From the NCBI RefSeq assembly GCF_030817655.1, contig NZ_JAUSZM010000003.1, positions 6,882,001-6,946,000 of the forward strand: a stretch of 64,000 nucleotides of DNA. Reading direction: 5' to 3'. A program made the position numbers and the translations under genes. Below are positions 52,281 through 60,946 of the stretch, piece by piece; the stretch's first letter is position 1; every line of letters starts with the position of its first letter. The stretch is from Streptomyces sp. V4I2. Its GTDB lineage: Bacteria > Actinomycetota > Actinomycetes > Streptomycetales > Streptomycetaceae. The notes beneath the pieces are model-generated. The model did no database searches. It saw only the letters and a program-made list of their open reading frames with translations, and was not told the origin of the DNA.

Positions 52281-53075
52281 GATCTGCCCCTTCATCGTGC
52301 AGGCTTGGTTGCAGGGGAATGTTTTTGGATGTGCTCCCCGTGAGACAGGGCGAGGAGTCGGCCCGCACATCGCGGGTTGCGGGGCACGCGGAACTGACAA
52401 GGGAGAATCATCGGCGGCCTCTCGGTATCGAGCGAGCGGGCGTCTGTGAGACCAGAACTGCTCTGCACTGCAGGACACTATGCGCCAAATGACTGGAAAC
52501 GCACCAAACATTGACAGATTGCGGTTGCCGCGATCCAGAATCACTCGATCGTCAGCAAACGGCCCCAAGGGGATTCAGCAGATCACGAGAACCTGCTCCG
52601 GCCACCTTCTCAGCCGCAGAGTCCCGGACCACTGGCCTCTCGCCCGACGTGGTCAATGTGCACTCGCCCCCGCCTGTCCGCAGCGGGCGTCCTTGAGCAC
52701 TTCGGCGGCGGCCGAACCGCCGCCTGCTCAGTCGGCGCCCGCCTTGGCGCGCTACCTCGACTGCGCGCCGAGGCGTCGGGCCGCCAGCGAGTAGACGTGG
52801 CGCGGAAGGGCGGTTCACGCCGCCGTTCTCGCCCAGACATAGCGCGGCCAGTGCAGACCTTGCCGGTAGCGGCGTGCCGGAGGCGGCGGGAGAAGCCGGT
52901 GGCCCCGCCGTGAGCCACTCCCGTACGGCCGTACTGCCGCCGGGAGCGGTGAGCGTGTAAAGGTTCGTCTGTCCAGTCCTGTGGACCCCCACCGGGGATC
53001 CAGGGCGACATCAAGGGTTTGACCGCGAATTTCGATGGATATACGCATGCTTGCCTCCTTCTCGCTTTCACGCCG
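52281..53075. other. ~800-bp spacer with no established gene
   Basis: The part 52440-52560 is less GC-rich (with cattgacagattgcgg) and probably holds the promoter of the minus-strand glycosyltransferase pair. The rest is GC-rich without clear coding in one frame. A good ribosome site and short ORF at its right end are listed separately, and TNLYTLTAPGGSTAVREW in another minus frame around 52900-52960 suggests a broken gene. Confidence 0.4.
52815..53048 (-). CDS. Short ORF with strong ribosome site, possibly the start of a broken gene
   Basis: AAGGAGG lies 6 bp before ATG 53048, one of the best ribosome sites in the window, and follows the upstream glycosyltransferase stop by 27 bp. The first residues MRISIEIRGQTLDVALDPRW look like a real protein, but from about residue 22 the frame becomes Arg/Pro-rich while a neighbouring frame looks more natural. 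Either a short peptide is made or a frameshift has broken a small gene. Family not recognised. Confidence 0.3.
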   Translation of the reverse strand: MRISIEIRGQTLDVALDPRWGSTGLDRRTFTRSPLPAAVRPYGSGSRRGHRLLPPPPARRYRQGLHWPRYVWARTAA

Positions 53076-54221
53076 TCACGGGTTGGGATTCCGTTGGAGG
53101 TCGGATGGAACACCGCTGTCGCGGCCCACCCGGTACCAGTTCTCGACACGCTCGGCGACCAGCGCCCAGTCCAGCGCGGAGGCTGCCCGTACTCCGAGCG
53201 CGCTCATCTTGTTCCGGGCCGTTTCGTCGTCCAGCACGCCGCCCAGCACGCGCACGGCGTCGGCCGTCGACCCTGACCGGAAGATCCGGTAGACCTCGCG
53301 GTCGGTGACCACGGGTTCGAGCGAGGCCTCCGACGACACCACCACGGGGGTACCGAGAGCGAGTGCCTCCAGCGCCGCCGTCGGTACGCCCTCTCCCTTG
53401 CCGGTGAGTCGGCGCGAGGCGAGTGCGAAGACCTCGGCCCGGCGCACGAGCCGGTAGACGTCTGCCCGCGAGAGCGGACCGGCCAGCTCCACTCCCGGTC
53501 CGGCCGCCGCCAGCCGGGCCAGCCGGTCCCGCTCCGGCCCGTCGCCGGCGATGACAAAGCGCAGCGTCGGCCGGCTGCGGGCCAGTTCATGGAACGCCTC
53601 GATGAGCAGGCCGTGGTTCTTCACCGGATCCAGGGCGCCGACACTGACGATCAGCCCCGGCTCACGAGGCGGGGGGCCGGTCGGCGACAGCATGGCGGAC
53701 AACTCCAGGCCGCTCGACATCGTGAGAACGCGACGCTCGTCCACCCCTCGTGCGACGAGATCCGCCGCCGTGGCCGATCCGAGGGCGATGAAGGCCGCCA
53801 CATGTTTGAAGGCGTGCCGTGCCAGGCGGCGGTGACGTTGGGTCAGGGCCCCGTGGACGGTCAGGAACAGCGGGATGCCGAGACGTCGGCACACGGGGCC
53901 GAGCAGGGAGGCCTCAAGATGGTCGCCGTGCAGATGCACCAGGTCCACGGCGGGCGAACCCGGACCGTCGCACAGACGCCGGACGGCGGCTGCGACCTCC
54001 GCCCCGAACGCCAGCCGGTCGGATGCGGGGGCCAGCGCCCGGGACAGCGTGGCGGCACGCAGCGGCAGCCGCGTGGCACCCCGCGGGACCACTGAGCCGT
54101 GGCGGAACGCCATGCTCACCTGGTGCCCGTGAGCGACCTGCTCACGCGTCAGGCACTCGACGTGGCGTTCCATTCCACCCGGCATTGGAGGAACCCGGTA
54201 ACTCACCCGGACAATGCGCAT
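53076..54221 (-). CDS. Glycosyltransferase family 4
   Basis: A 381-residue GT-B enzyme. MRIVRVSYRVPPMPGGMERHVECL (with the PxxGGxE pattern) and DLVHLHGDHLEASLLGPVCRRLGI are in the acceptor half. LIVSVGALDPVKNHGLLIEAFHEL, RFVIAGDGPERDRLA and GEGVPTAALEALALGTPVVVSSEASLEPVV are in the donor half. ATG 54221 has GTGGAG upstream. It follows the WecA-like gene by 94 bp and is likely co-transcribed with it. Confidence 0.9.
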   Translation of the reverse strand: MRIVRVSYRVPPMPGGMERHVECLTREQVAHGHQVSMAFRHGSVVPRGATRLPLRAATLSRALAPASDRLAFGAEVAAAVRRLCDGPGSPAVDLVHLHGDHLEASLLGPVCRRLGIPLFLTVHGALTQRHRRLARHAFKHVAAFIALGSATAADLVARGVDERRVLTMSSGLELSAMLSPTGPPPREPGLIVSVGALDPVKNHGLLIEAFHELARSRPTLRFVIAGDGPERDRLARLAAAGPGVELAGPLSRADVYRLVRRAEVFALASRRLTGKGEGVPTAALEALALGTPVVVSSEASLEPVVTDREVYRIFRSGSTADAVRVLGGVLDDETARNKMSALGVRAASALDWALVAERVENWYRVGRDSGVPSDLQRNPNP

Positions 54222-54315
54222 GGCAGTATCGCTCCACCCCACGGCCGACTCGAATACCTATGTCGACGAAGCATCGCCTCCCATTCCGCTCCCACGGCGC
54301 CCGCCCCGCCGATGC

Positions 54316-55476
54316 TCACTGAATAGGACCAGTGGAAGCACGGGCGCCGGCCGCGCCGGACTGACCGAGAGGGTTGGGATCCTGCCGTACGTTCGAGAGC
54401 TCGCCAGCTGTCTGACGGGCCAGCTGCCGCCCCACGGAGAGCCTTCGCCTTGATGCTGCGGACCGTGCCCCGCCGGGGAGGGAAGGAACTCTCAGCAACA
54501 GCGCCACCGTGGCAAGGCCGACCACGGCGGCTGCCAGGAGCAGGCCACCCGACGGCAGGACGCCCCGTGCCAGGAGTGCCCCGGACAGAGCACCCAGGGC
54601 CGCGAACGTCCCGATGGCCACAACAGTCTGCCGCACCGTCAGCCCCATTCGGCGCAGCCGGTGCGACGCATGGTCCAGTCCCCCTTGCATCAGCGGCCTC
54701 GCCTCCCGGTAACGGGACAGCATGACGAGTGCGGTGTCCACGGTGACTACCAGCGTCGTGACCAGCAGCCCGGCGGGCACCGCGAGACCCGCCGCGTCCT
54801 TGTGGAGCACCACTGACGCTGACGCCAGGGTGAAACCGATGAAGAGGGACCCGGAGTCGCCGAGGAAGATCCGTGCCGGGTGCCAATTGTGGAAGAGGAA
54901 ACCCAGACAGGCGCCGGAGAGAGCCACGAGGACCACTCCCAGCCCGGCCTGTCCGCTCGACCACGCGTGCCAGCACAGGAATCCGCCGATGACCGCACAC
55001 ACCGACGAAGCCGCTCCGTCCATGTTGTCCAGCAAGTTGAACGCGTTGGTGGTGAAGACGATCCACATGACGGCGAGGACGGCGTCGAACGCGCCGCCGA
55101 AGACCGTCGGATGTCCGCCGACTAGCACGACCACCGAAGCCGCCGTCGTCTCCACGCCCAGCCGCGGCGCCGGGCCCAACGGGCGCAGGTCGTCGATGAG
55201 CCCCAACACCGCCATGATCGCGGCACCCCCGAGCAGTACCGCGAGGCCCGGGTTCCCGAAACCTCCGGCGAACGCCGTGCCGGCTCCCGCGGCGAGCGTG
55301 ACGACGGCGACGGCGATCCCGCCGAGGTACGGGGTAGGCCGGGTGTGGCCCTTGCGGCCGTTGGGCCGGTCGGTGACGCCGTGACGCAGGGCGAAACGCC
55401 GCAGCGGTTCCGTCAGCAGCGTACCGAGTGCCAGGGCCACGCAACCGACCATCACCGTCGTCGGCAAGGGACTCAT
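54316..55476 (-). CDS. Undecaprenyl-phosphate sugar-1-phosphate transferase (WecA/TagO/MraY family)
   Basis: A 386-residue polytopic membrane enzyme that starts the repeat unit by moving a sugar 1-phosphate, usually GlcNAc-1-P, to undecaprenyl phosphate. Family motifs: TDRPNGRKGHTRPTPYLGG, VLGLIDDLRPLG (Asp pair), NAFNLLDNMDGAAS, IFLGDSGSLFIGFTLA and the His box GLDHASHRLRRMG. About 10 hydrophobic segments. ATG 55476 overlaps the stop of the epimerase gene by ATGA; an ATG at 55485 is also in frame. It is the only initiating transferase found in the locus, since no WbaP-type enzyme is seen. Confidence 0.92.
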   Translation of the reverse strand: MSPLPTTVMVGCVALALGTLLTEPLRRFALRHGVTDRPNGRKGHTRPTPYLGGIAVAVVTLAAGAGTAFAGGFGNPGLAVLLGGAAIMAVLGLIDDLRPLGPAPRLGVETTAASVVVLVGGHPTVFGGAFDAVLAVMWIVFTTNAFNLLDNMDGAASSVCAVIGGFLCWHAWSSGQAGLGVVLVALSGACLGFLFHNWHPARIFLGDSGSLFIGFTLASASVVLHKDAAGLAVPAGLLVTTLVVTVDTALVMLSRYREARPLMQGGLDHASHRLRRMGLTVRQTVVAIGTFAALGALSGALLARGVLPSGGLLLAAAVVGLATVALLLRVPSLPGGARSAASRRRLSVGRQLARQTAGELSNVRQDPNPLGQSGAAGARASTGPIQ

Positions 55477-56552
55477 GACTGACATGGGCCCGCCAGTGCG
55501 GTTTTGACGATGCTCGCGGTGGCCGCGGGAAGACGCTCCGCCCTGCCGCCCGGCAGGCTCGTCGACGCCAAGCGGCTCACCTCGCCGCGTGCGTCCGCGA
55601 TGGCGTCGGTGAGCACGTCGGTGAGGTCGTGCTTGGGCTGCCACCCCGTCAACGCGCGAAGTTTCGTGGTGTCCGGCACTCTGCGTTGCATGTCTTCAAA
55701 GCCCGCTCCGTATGCCTCGGCGTATGGCACGTATTCCAGCGAGGAGGCGCTTCCCGCCTGGGCGATGACCCGCTCCCCGAGCTCGCGGACGCTGATCTCT
55801 TCGGAGGAACCGATATTGAATGTCTCGCCGTCCGCCCCTGGCTGCTCCAGCAGGAGCAGCAGTGCCTCGACGGCGTCCGCGACATGGAGAAAACAGCGCC
55901 TTTGCCGACCGGCCGCGTGGACGGTGAGAGGCTCTCCGCGCACCGCCTGCCGGGCAAAGCGCGGAATCACCATCCCATATGCCGGGCTCTGGCGAGGGCC
56001 GACGGTGTTGAAGAACCGGACGATCGTCGCCTTCAGGCCCCGCTCGCGGTGATACAGGCCTGTGAGGATCTCGTCGACCGCCTTGGCCGTGCTGTACGAC
56101 CACCGAACCACTGAAGGACTTCCCAGGATTCGGTCGGAGGTTTCGCTGAGCTGTCCCGAGGAGTTCTTGCCGTAGATCTCCGAGGTGCTGGCCACCAGAA
56201 CCCTGAGCCCGTACCGCTGGGCCGACTCGAGGACCGTCTCGGTACCCCGAATGTTCGTGATGAACGATTTCAGCGGTTGCTCGACGATGAGTTTGACCCC
56301 GACGGCGGCAGCCAGATGGACCACGGTGTCGCACTCGCGCGCCAACTCGTCGACCAGGAGTGCGTCCAGCACGGAGCCGTGGACAAAACGGAAGCGTGGA
56401 TGCTCCTGCGCCCGGACGAGGTTGGACATTCGCCCGGTGGCGAGGTTGTCGAGGACCACCACTTCCTTTCCTTCGGCCAACAGCGCGTCCACGAGGTGCG
56501 AGCCGATGAATCCGGCTCCACCGGTGACCATGTACTTTGAACAAGAATCCAT
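55473..56552 (-). CDS. NAD-dependent sugar-nucleotide epimerase/dehydratase (extended SDR)
   Basis: A 359-residue extended SDR. NAD site YMVTGGAGFIGSHLVDALL, then VVVLDNLATGRMSNL, catalytic Ser/Thr in VASTSEIYGKNSS, and the YxxxK motif as YSTAK followed by VRFFNTVGPRQSP. It resembles UDP-glucose/GlcNAc epimerases and decarboxylase-like SDRs. The divergent UDP-sugar dehydrogenase suggests it may act on a UDP-uronic acid, as a 4-epimerase or decarboxylase; that is inference. ATG 56552 has GGAGTGG upstream. Coupled to the WecA-like gene. Confidence 0.9.
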   Translation of the reverse strand: MDSCSKYMVTGGAGFIGSHLVDALLAEGKEVVVLDNLATGRMSNLVRAQEHPRFRFVHGSVLDALLVDELARECDTVVHLAAAVGVKLIVEQPLKSFITNIRGTETVLESAQRYGLRVLVASTSEIYGKNSSGQLSETSDRILGSPSVVRWSYSTAKAVDEILTGLYHRERGLKATIVRFFNTVGPRQSPAYGMVIPRFARQAVRGEPLTVHAAGRQRRCFLHVADAVEALLLLLEQPGADGETFNIGSSEEISVRELGERVIAQAGSASSLEYVPYAEAYGAGFEDMQRRVPDTTKLRALTGWQPKHDLTDVLTDAIADARGEVSRLASTSLPGGRAERLPAATASIVKTALAGPCQS

Positions 56553-56804
56553 GCGGGCCACTCCGGTTCGGTGGGTGAGCGTCGGACAACTCCCACAGGG
56601 CTCGATCGTCGTACTGAGCCCAACATTCACCTATGGGATAAATGCAGGACATCGAAACATCGGCACGCTTCACGTTACTTCGACGCGGCTGCCTGATACT
56701 CGATTGGAGTGATGCCGGGGAGACATGACGCGGCAATGGGCCCACTGCGCATCGTATGTGCCTCAATTGACCGGAGAACTCTAACTGCCCGGGAGGCCAT
56801 GGTA
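56553..56804. promoter_or_regulatory. Divergent promoter region
   Basis: This 252-bp spacer between the divergent epimerase and UDP-sugar dehydrogenase genes is less GC-rich than its neighbours. It contains cctatgggataaatg (56632-56646) and gatactcgattggagtg (56695-56711), plausible -10 regions for the two directions. GGGAGG at 56791-56796 is the ribosome site for ATG 56805. Confidence 0.45.
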
Positions 56805-58085
56805 ATGATGGCGCACGACCCGCACGAGCAAGAGAAACTGATTGTCGTCGGTCAGGGATATGTGGGACTTCCCCTCGCTGTGCGGGCGGTGGAGGCCGGC
56901 TTCTTCGTGGTGGGCGTGGACACCGACGAACTGCGCGTGAAGCGCTTGGCCTCAGGCGATTCCTATATCGAGGGCGTCGACGGCGCACGCCTGACCGCCG
57001 CGCTGGACAGCGGCCGCTACGAGCCCACCACCGACTACGACCGGATCGTCGACTTCGACGTGTGTGTGATCACCGTGCCCACGCCGCTGCGCGACGGCGT
57101 GCCCGATCTGAGCTTCGTGGAGGGCGCGGGCCGGAGCATCGCCCCTCACATCACGGCCGGAGCCACCGTCGTCCTGGAGTCCACCACGTACCCGGGGACC
57201 ACCGAGAGCCTGCTGCGTCCGCTGCTGGAGGAGGGCAGTGCGATGAAGGCGAGCGTGGACTTCCACCTCGGGTACAGCCCCGAGCGCATCGACCCCGGAA
57301 ACCCCGACTGGCACCTCGAGAACACGCCGAAGGTGACCTCGGGCATCGATCCCGCCTCACTCCGCAGCGTCGAGCGGTTCTACTCACGCATCGTGGAGCG
57401 CACCGTGCCGGTCAGTTCGTGCCGCACCGCCGAACTGACGAAGCTGCTGGAGAACACCTTCCGGCACGTCAACATCGCTATGGTCAACGAGATGGCGATG
57501 GTCTCGCGGCAGTTGGGGGCGGACATCTGGGAAGCCATCGAGGCCGCGGCCACCAAACCCTTCGGTTTCATGCCCTTCACTCCAGGCCCCGGCGTGGGCG
57601 GACACTGCCTGCCGGTCGACCCCTCGTATCTGTCCTGGCAGGTCAGACGGCTGCTGCGACAGGACGTCCGCTTCATCTCCCTGGCGAACGAGATGAACGA
57701 TCAGATGCCCGCCTATGTCACCTCGCGGATCACCCGGGGCCTGAACGAACGCGCCAAGTCCGTCAAGGGGTCCCGGGTCCTGCAACTGGGCCTGGCCTAC
57801 AAGAAGAACACCGGGGACATCCGCGAGTCGCCGGCCGTCATGCTCGCCCAGGCGCTGTGCAAGCTCGGCGCCCAGGTCGTCGCGGTGGAACCGTACACCG
57901 ACTCCCACTTGCTGCCCCCGGACATCATGTGCGTGGAGTTCACCGAAGAGGAGGTCCGGGCGGCGGACGTGGTCGTCGTGGCCACCGACCACGACGTCTT
58001 CGACTACTCCCTCGTCGAAAAGACGGCGTCATACGTCCTCGACACCCGAAACCGATGCCGGGGCGAGCAGGTCGAGGTCCTGTGA
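56805..58085 (+). CDS. Nucleotide-sugar dehydrogenase (UDP-GlcNAc/ManNAc 6-dehydrogenase type)
   Basis: A 426-residue three-domain dehydrogenase oxidising a UDP-sugar to the uronic acid with two NAD+. N-terminal NAD site LIVVGQGYVGLPLAVRAVEAGFFVVGVDTD, middle-domain ESTTYPGTTESLL and GYSPERIDPGNPDW, catalytic Cys in GPGVGGHCLPVDPSYLSW, and C-terminal LQLGLAYKKNTGDIRESPAVML. The sequence is closer to the WecC/WbpA group than to UDP-glucose dehydrogenases, so a uronic acid of GlcNAc or ManNAc is the likely product, giving an acidic polymer. ATG 56805 fits the GGGAGG spacing; ATG 56799 and 56808 are alternatives. Confidence 0.9.
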   Translation: MMAHDPHEQEKLIVVGQGYVGLPLAVRAVEAGFFVVGVDTDELRVKRLASGDSYIEGVDGARLTAALDSGRYEPTTDYDRIVDFDVCVITVPTPLRDGVPDLSFVEGAGRSIAPHITAGATVVLESTTYPGTTESLLRPLLEEGSAMKASVDFHLGYSPERIDPGNPDWHLENTPKVTSGIDPASLRSVERFYSRIVERTVPVSSCRTAELTKLLENTFRHVNIAMVNEMAMVSRQLGADIWEAIEAAATKPFGFMPFTPGPGVGGHCLPVDPSYLSWQVRRLLRQDVRFISLANEMNDQMPAYVTSRITRGLNERAKSVKGSRVLQLGLAYKKNTGDIRESPAVMLAQALCKLGAQVVAVEPYTDSHLLPPDIMCVEFTEEEVRAADVVVVATDHDVFDYSLVEKTASYVLDTRNRCRGEQVEVL

Positions 58086-58243
58086 GCGGTGGGTACCGCT
58101 GCTGAAGGCGACGACGGGGAACTCCGACCTTCCTGACGCTTAGCCTCGCGCTTTCATGAAGCCTGATGTCCGACGGGTGGTCAGACAAGCAAAAGTGCCT
58201 CTGACCCTCGGCACACCGTCCGTGAAGGAGGGCATCAAGGCCC

Positions 58244-59282
58244 ATGGCCGCTTGTGCTGATTCCGGTGCCACCGTCCCGGTGGCCTCGGCGGTGAACGCC
58301 CGTGCCTCGGTGCGGGACGACAGGGTGCGCCGCCCCTTCGACCGCTCGGTGCGCGTGTTCGTGGCCGGGGCTCGGGGCTGGTCGGTTCGGCGGTGCGCAG
58401 GGAGCTTCGCCGCGAAAGGTTCACCGATGTGGTCGCGCCCGGCTCGGCGGAGCTGACCTGAGGGAGCGCCAGGCGGTGTTCGACTGGTTCGCGGCCATGC
58501 GCCCGGACGTGGTGGTACTGGCCGCGGCGCGAGTGGGCGGGATCAAGGCGAATGCCAGCCGGCCCGCCGAGTTCCTCTCCGACAACCTGCGCATCCAGGT
58601 GAACATGCTGGACGCGGCCCTGGAGCACGGGGTGGAGAGGCTGCTGTTCCTGGGTTCCAGTTGCATCTACCCGAAGTTCGCTGAGCAGCCGATCCGCGAG
58701 GAGGCGCTGCTGACGGGTCCTCTGGAGCCGACGAACGACGCCTACGCCATCGCCAAGATCACCGGCATACTGCAGGTGCAGGCGGTACGACGCCAGTACG
58801 GTCTGCCCTGGATCTCCGCCATGCCGACCAATCTGTACGGGCCGGGCGACAACTTCCACCCCGAGCACTCTCATGTGCTGCCGTCCCTGATGCGGCGCTT
58901 CCACGAGGCGCGGGAGTCGGGTGCGCGACGGGTGGTGAACTGGGGCAGTGGCACGCCTCGTCGGGAGTTCCTCCATGTGGACGATCTGGCACGGGCGTGC
59001 CTGCACCTGATCGAGCACTACGACGCGGACAGTCCGGTCAACGTCGGCACCGGTACGGACCTGACCATCCGGGAACTGGCGGAGTTCGTCGCGGACGTCG
59101 TCGGGTACCGGGGGAGGGTCGAGTGGGACACGAAGCAGCCGGACGGTACCCCGCGCAAGCTCCTTGACGTCTCCCGGCTCACCGCGCTTGGCTGGGCTCC
59201 TCGTATCGGCCTGCGGGAAGGAATCGCCCGGACGTACGCCTGGTACGTGGAAAACCTCGAGTCCGGGACGCTGCGGCACTGA
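58244..59282 (+). pseudogene. fcl: GDP-L-fucose synthase, broken by two single-base frameshifts
   Basis: The C-terminal ~270 residues are an intact GDP-fucose synthase (RPDVVVLAAARVGGIKANASRPAEF, LFLGSSCIYPKFAEQPI, YAIAKITGI, the catalytic Tyr/Lys). The N-terminal NAD site is split over three frames. RSVRVFVAGARG starts from ATG 58244, then after a missing base near 58376-58380 comes LVGSAVRRELRRERFTDVVAPGSAEL, then after another missing base near 58453-58456 comes DLRERQAVFDWF. Both losses can be explained by one base dropped beside a GC doublet. No GDP-mannose 4,6-dehydratase, which makes its substrate, is in the window. If real, the lesion would remove fucose from the polymer. Confidence 0.85.
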
Positions 59283-59851
59283 CAGACTCCACGGCGGCCT
59301 GGGGCGGGGGCCGAAGGCGAACCGCCCCCGCCGTGCCATCCGTGGAAGGGCCCATGGTAGGCGGCTCCTTGACGGCGCCTGTCCTGCGACGGCCGGATCC
59401 AGGTGAGACTGCCCGCTGTCTGCGAAGCCGCCTGGGAGGGGTCGGCGCACGTGCCGTCCCTGGTCGGCACGGCACCTCGGCCGGCTCAGCCCACCGGGCT
59501 TCCCGTCGAAACGAGCGAGGACGCCCACGTCGATTACTTCGACATGGGCGGCGGGCACAGCATCATGCTGGCGCCGTGCCGTGCCGTGCCGTGCCGCTCT
59601 GTTCGGACGGCGCCGCATAGCCCTGGAGGACGAGATCCCAGGTCACCACGGTGGGCTGCTTGCTGTGCCGAACCGGGCTCCGGCCGCCCGGGTTTCGACC
59701 GCCTTCCCTGGCGGGCTTTGCTTCAGGCGGTCAGAGCGGCAGCGGCCGACGGCGGGTACCTCGACGACAACGTGAGGTCATGCGTCGGAAGTTCCGCTGT
59801 CGGCCGCCGGTATTGGTGCAGGCTTCGCGGCTGCCCGATGGAGCGGGGTGG
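59283..59851. other. 570-bp region without an intact gene; possible carrier-protein relic
   Basis: In one plus frame at about 59400-59580 the sequence reads AVCEAAWEG...ETSEDAHVDYFDMGGGHSIML, which resembles the phosphopantetheine-site region of acyl/peptidyl carrier proteins (FFDLGGxS), but it is broken and short. At 59574-59600 the pentamer gccgt is repeated about five times. The rest (59620-59850) shows no consistent coding frame. Confidence 0.35.
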
Positions 59852-60355
59852 TCAGTTGTGCTTCCGTCGCCGGACGGCCATCATCGTGCCGGCGCCGAGC
59901 GCGAGCAGTCCTGCGGCTCCGCCCAACAGAACGGACGAGTGGTCCTCACCGGTGTTGGCGAGGTGAGGCTTGTGCGAGCGTACGGTGATCTCGGCCGAGA
60001 GGGTCAGTTTTGATTCCTCTCCCTTGAGACGGAAGAGGTGTTTGCCCGGATCGGTCCACTTGGGGATGGTGACGGTGCCCTCCACCGTGCCGTTCGCGTC
60101 GGCGGTGAAGTGGCCCAGCTTGATCGGCTTGGAGAGGCGGAATGCGTCCACCCCCTCGTTCGGAGTGAACCCGGTCCCTGTGAAGTCGAGGTCGTCTCCT
60201 GCGTCGACGGTGGTGGCGCTGAGGGTCAGGCTCGGGGCACCGGGTGGATACGGCTGGGAGTGGGCAGGTTGGGCCCCTACGACTGGGACTGCGGCCAGGA
60301 CAGCAGAGGCTGCCGCGGCCGCGAAGGCGGCACGACACTTCGATGAGGCCGTCAT
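59852..60355 (-). CDS. Secreted cell-wall protein with LAxTG sortase motif
   Basis: A 167-residue surface protein. Signal peptide at residues 1-29 (AAFAAAAASAVLAAVPVVGAQP). A single immunoglobulin-like beta domain of about 90 residues (PSLTLSATTVDAGDDLDFTGTGFTPNEGV ... VTIPKWTDPGKHLFRLKG). The C-terminal sorting signal is LANTG (132-136), hydrophobic stretch SVLLGGAAGLLALGAGTMMAV and basic tail RRRKHN. LAxTG is the motif of class E sortases of Streptomyces. It would be covalently attached to peptidoglycan. ATG 60355 has GAGGAG upstream. Its place next to the tyrosine phosphatase suggests it could anchor or interact with the polymer; that is inference. Confidence 0.85.
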   Translation of the reverse strand: MTASSKCRAAFAAAAASAVLAAVPVVGAQPAHSQPYPPGAPSLTLSATTVDAGDDLDFTGTGFTPNEGVDAFRLSKPIKLGHFTADANGTVEGTVTIPKWTDPGKHLFRLKGEESKLTLSAEITVRSHKPHLANTGEDHSSVLLGGAAGLLALGAGTMMAVRRRKHN

Positions 60356-60946
60356 CGCATTCACGCTCCTCAAATGGAATCGGGCGACGGCATGGTCCGG
60401 CCCGCGGGTACGGTATGTGCATAGATAGCGCCGAATGGCGGCTGTTAAGCATTTTCTGGAGATCAGGCGTCGTATGGCGTATGCAGATCACCGGACTGGC
60501 AGCCAGTTCCCTAGATACGAGGAGCGGGGGCGCCCGATATGTGCCATGCGGTTGGTCGCCCTGTGGCGACCGCCTTGACCCGCGATGCCCTGGCGCAGCC
60601 CACTCCGCTCAAGGAGATGCGAGCCATGCGGTCCACCGAGGGGCTGGGCCCCCGTCTGGCATGAACCGCGGCGACACCCGGTCGGCCAGGCCCGGCCATG
60701 GCCGGTGGTGTAGTGGCGAACACAGCGATCCCACACGTGTCGCTTTCAGAGGTGCTGGTGTACGGCAGGCCGACCCCGACCGACGTGGCGCCTTTCCTGA
60801 GGAAAGCGGTGTCGTCGAGCATCAGCGCCCCGCCCGGGCCGCGACGCTCACCCGACGACCGCTGCTTGATCGGATGGCGCGATCCCGAACACCCCCACAG
60901 CCGGGAAGAAACGCTCTGTGAAGTCCTCACCCGGCGGAGATGTCGG
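60356..60946. other. 590-bp region with a transposase relic and no intact gene
   Basis: The left ~100 bp (60370-60480) are less GC-rich and include the promoter of the surface-protein gene. The right part holds an IS701-type transposase fragment on the minus strand, listed separately. The remaining sequence has no clear coding frame. Confidence 0.4.
60709..60843 (-). pseudogene. IS701-type transposase fragment
   Basis: The minus strand reads GGALMLDDTAFLRKGATSVGV, then LPYTSTSESDTCGIAVFAT. The pattern D-D-T-x-F-L-x-K-G-x-x-S-V-G-V followed by a Q/LY-T-x-T...C-x-I-x-V block is the first catalytic-Asp region of IS701-family DDE transposases. About 45 residues remain of some 400, and no terminal inverted repeats are found. 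It is a relic. Confidence 0.55.

Noticed and set aside
53076..54322. Plus-strand frames opposite the glycosyltransferase genes as extra proteins
   Set aside because: They mirror the codon bias of the minus-strand genes and contain no recognisable domains.
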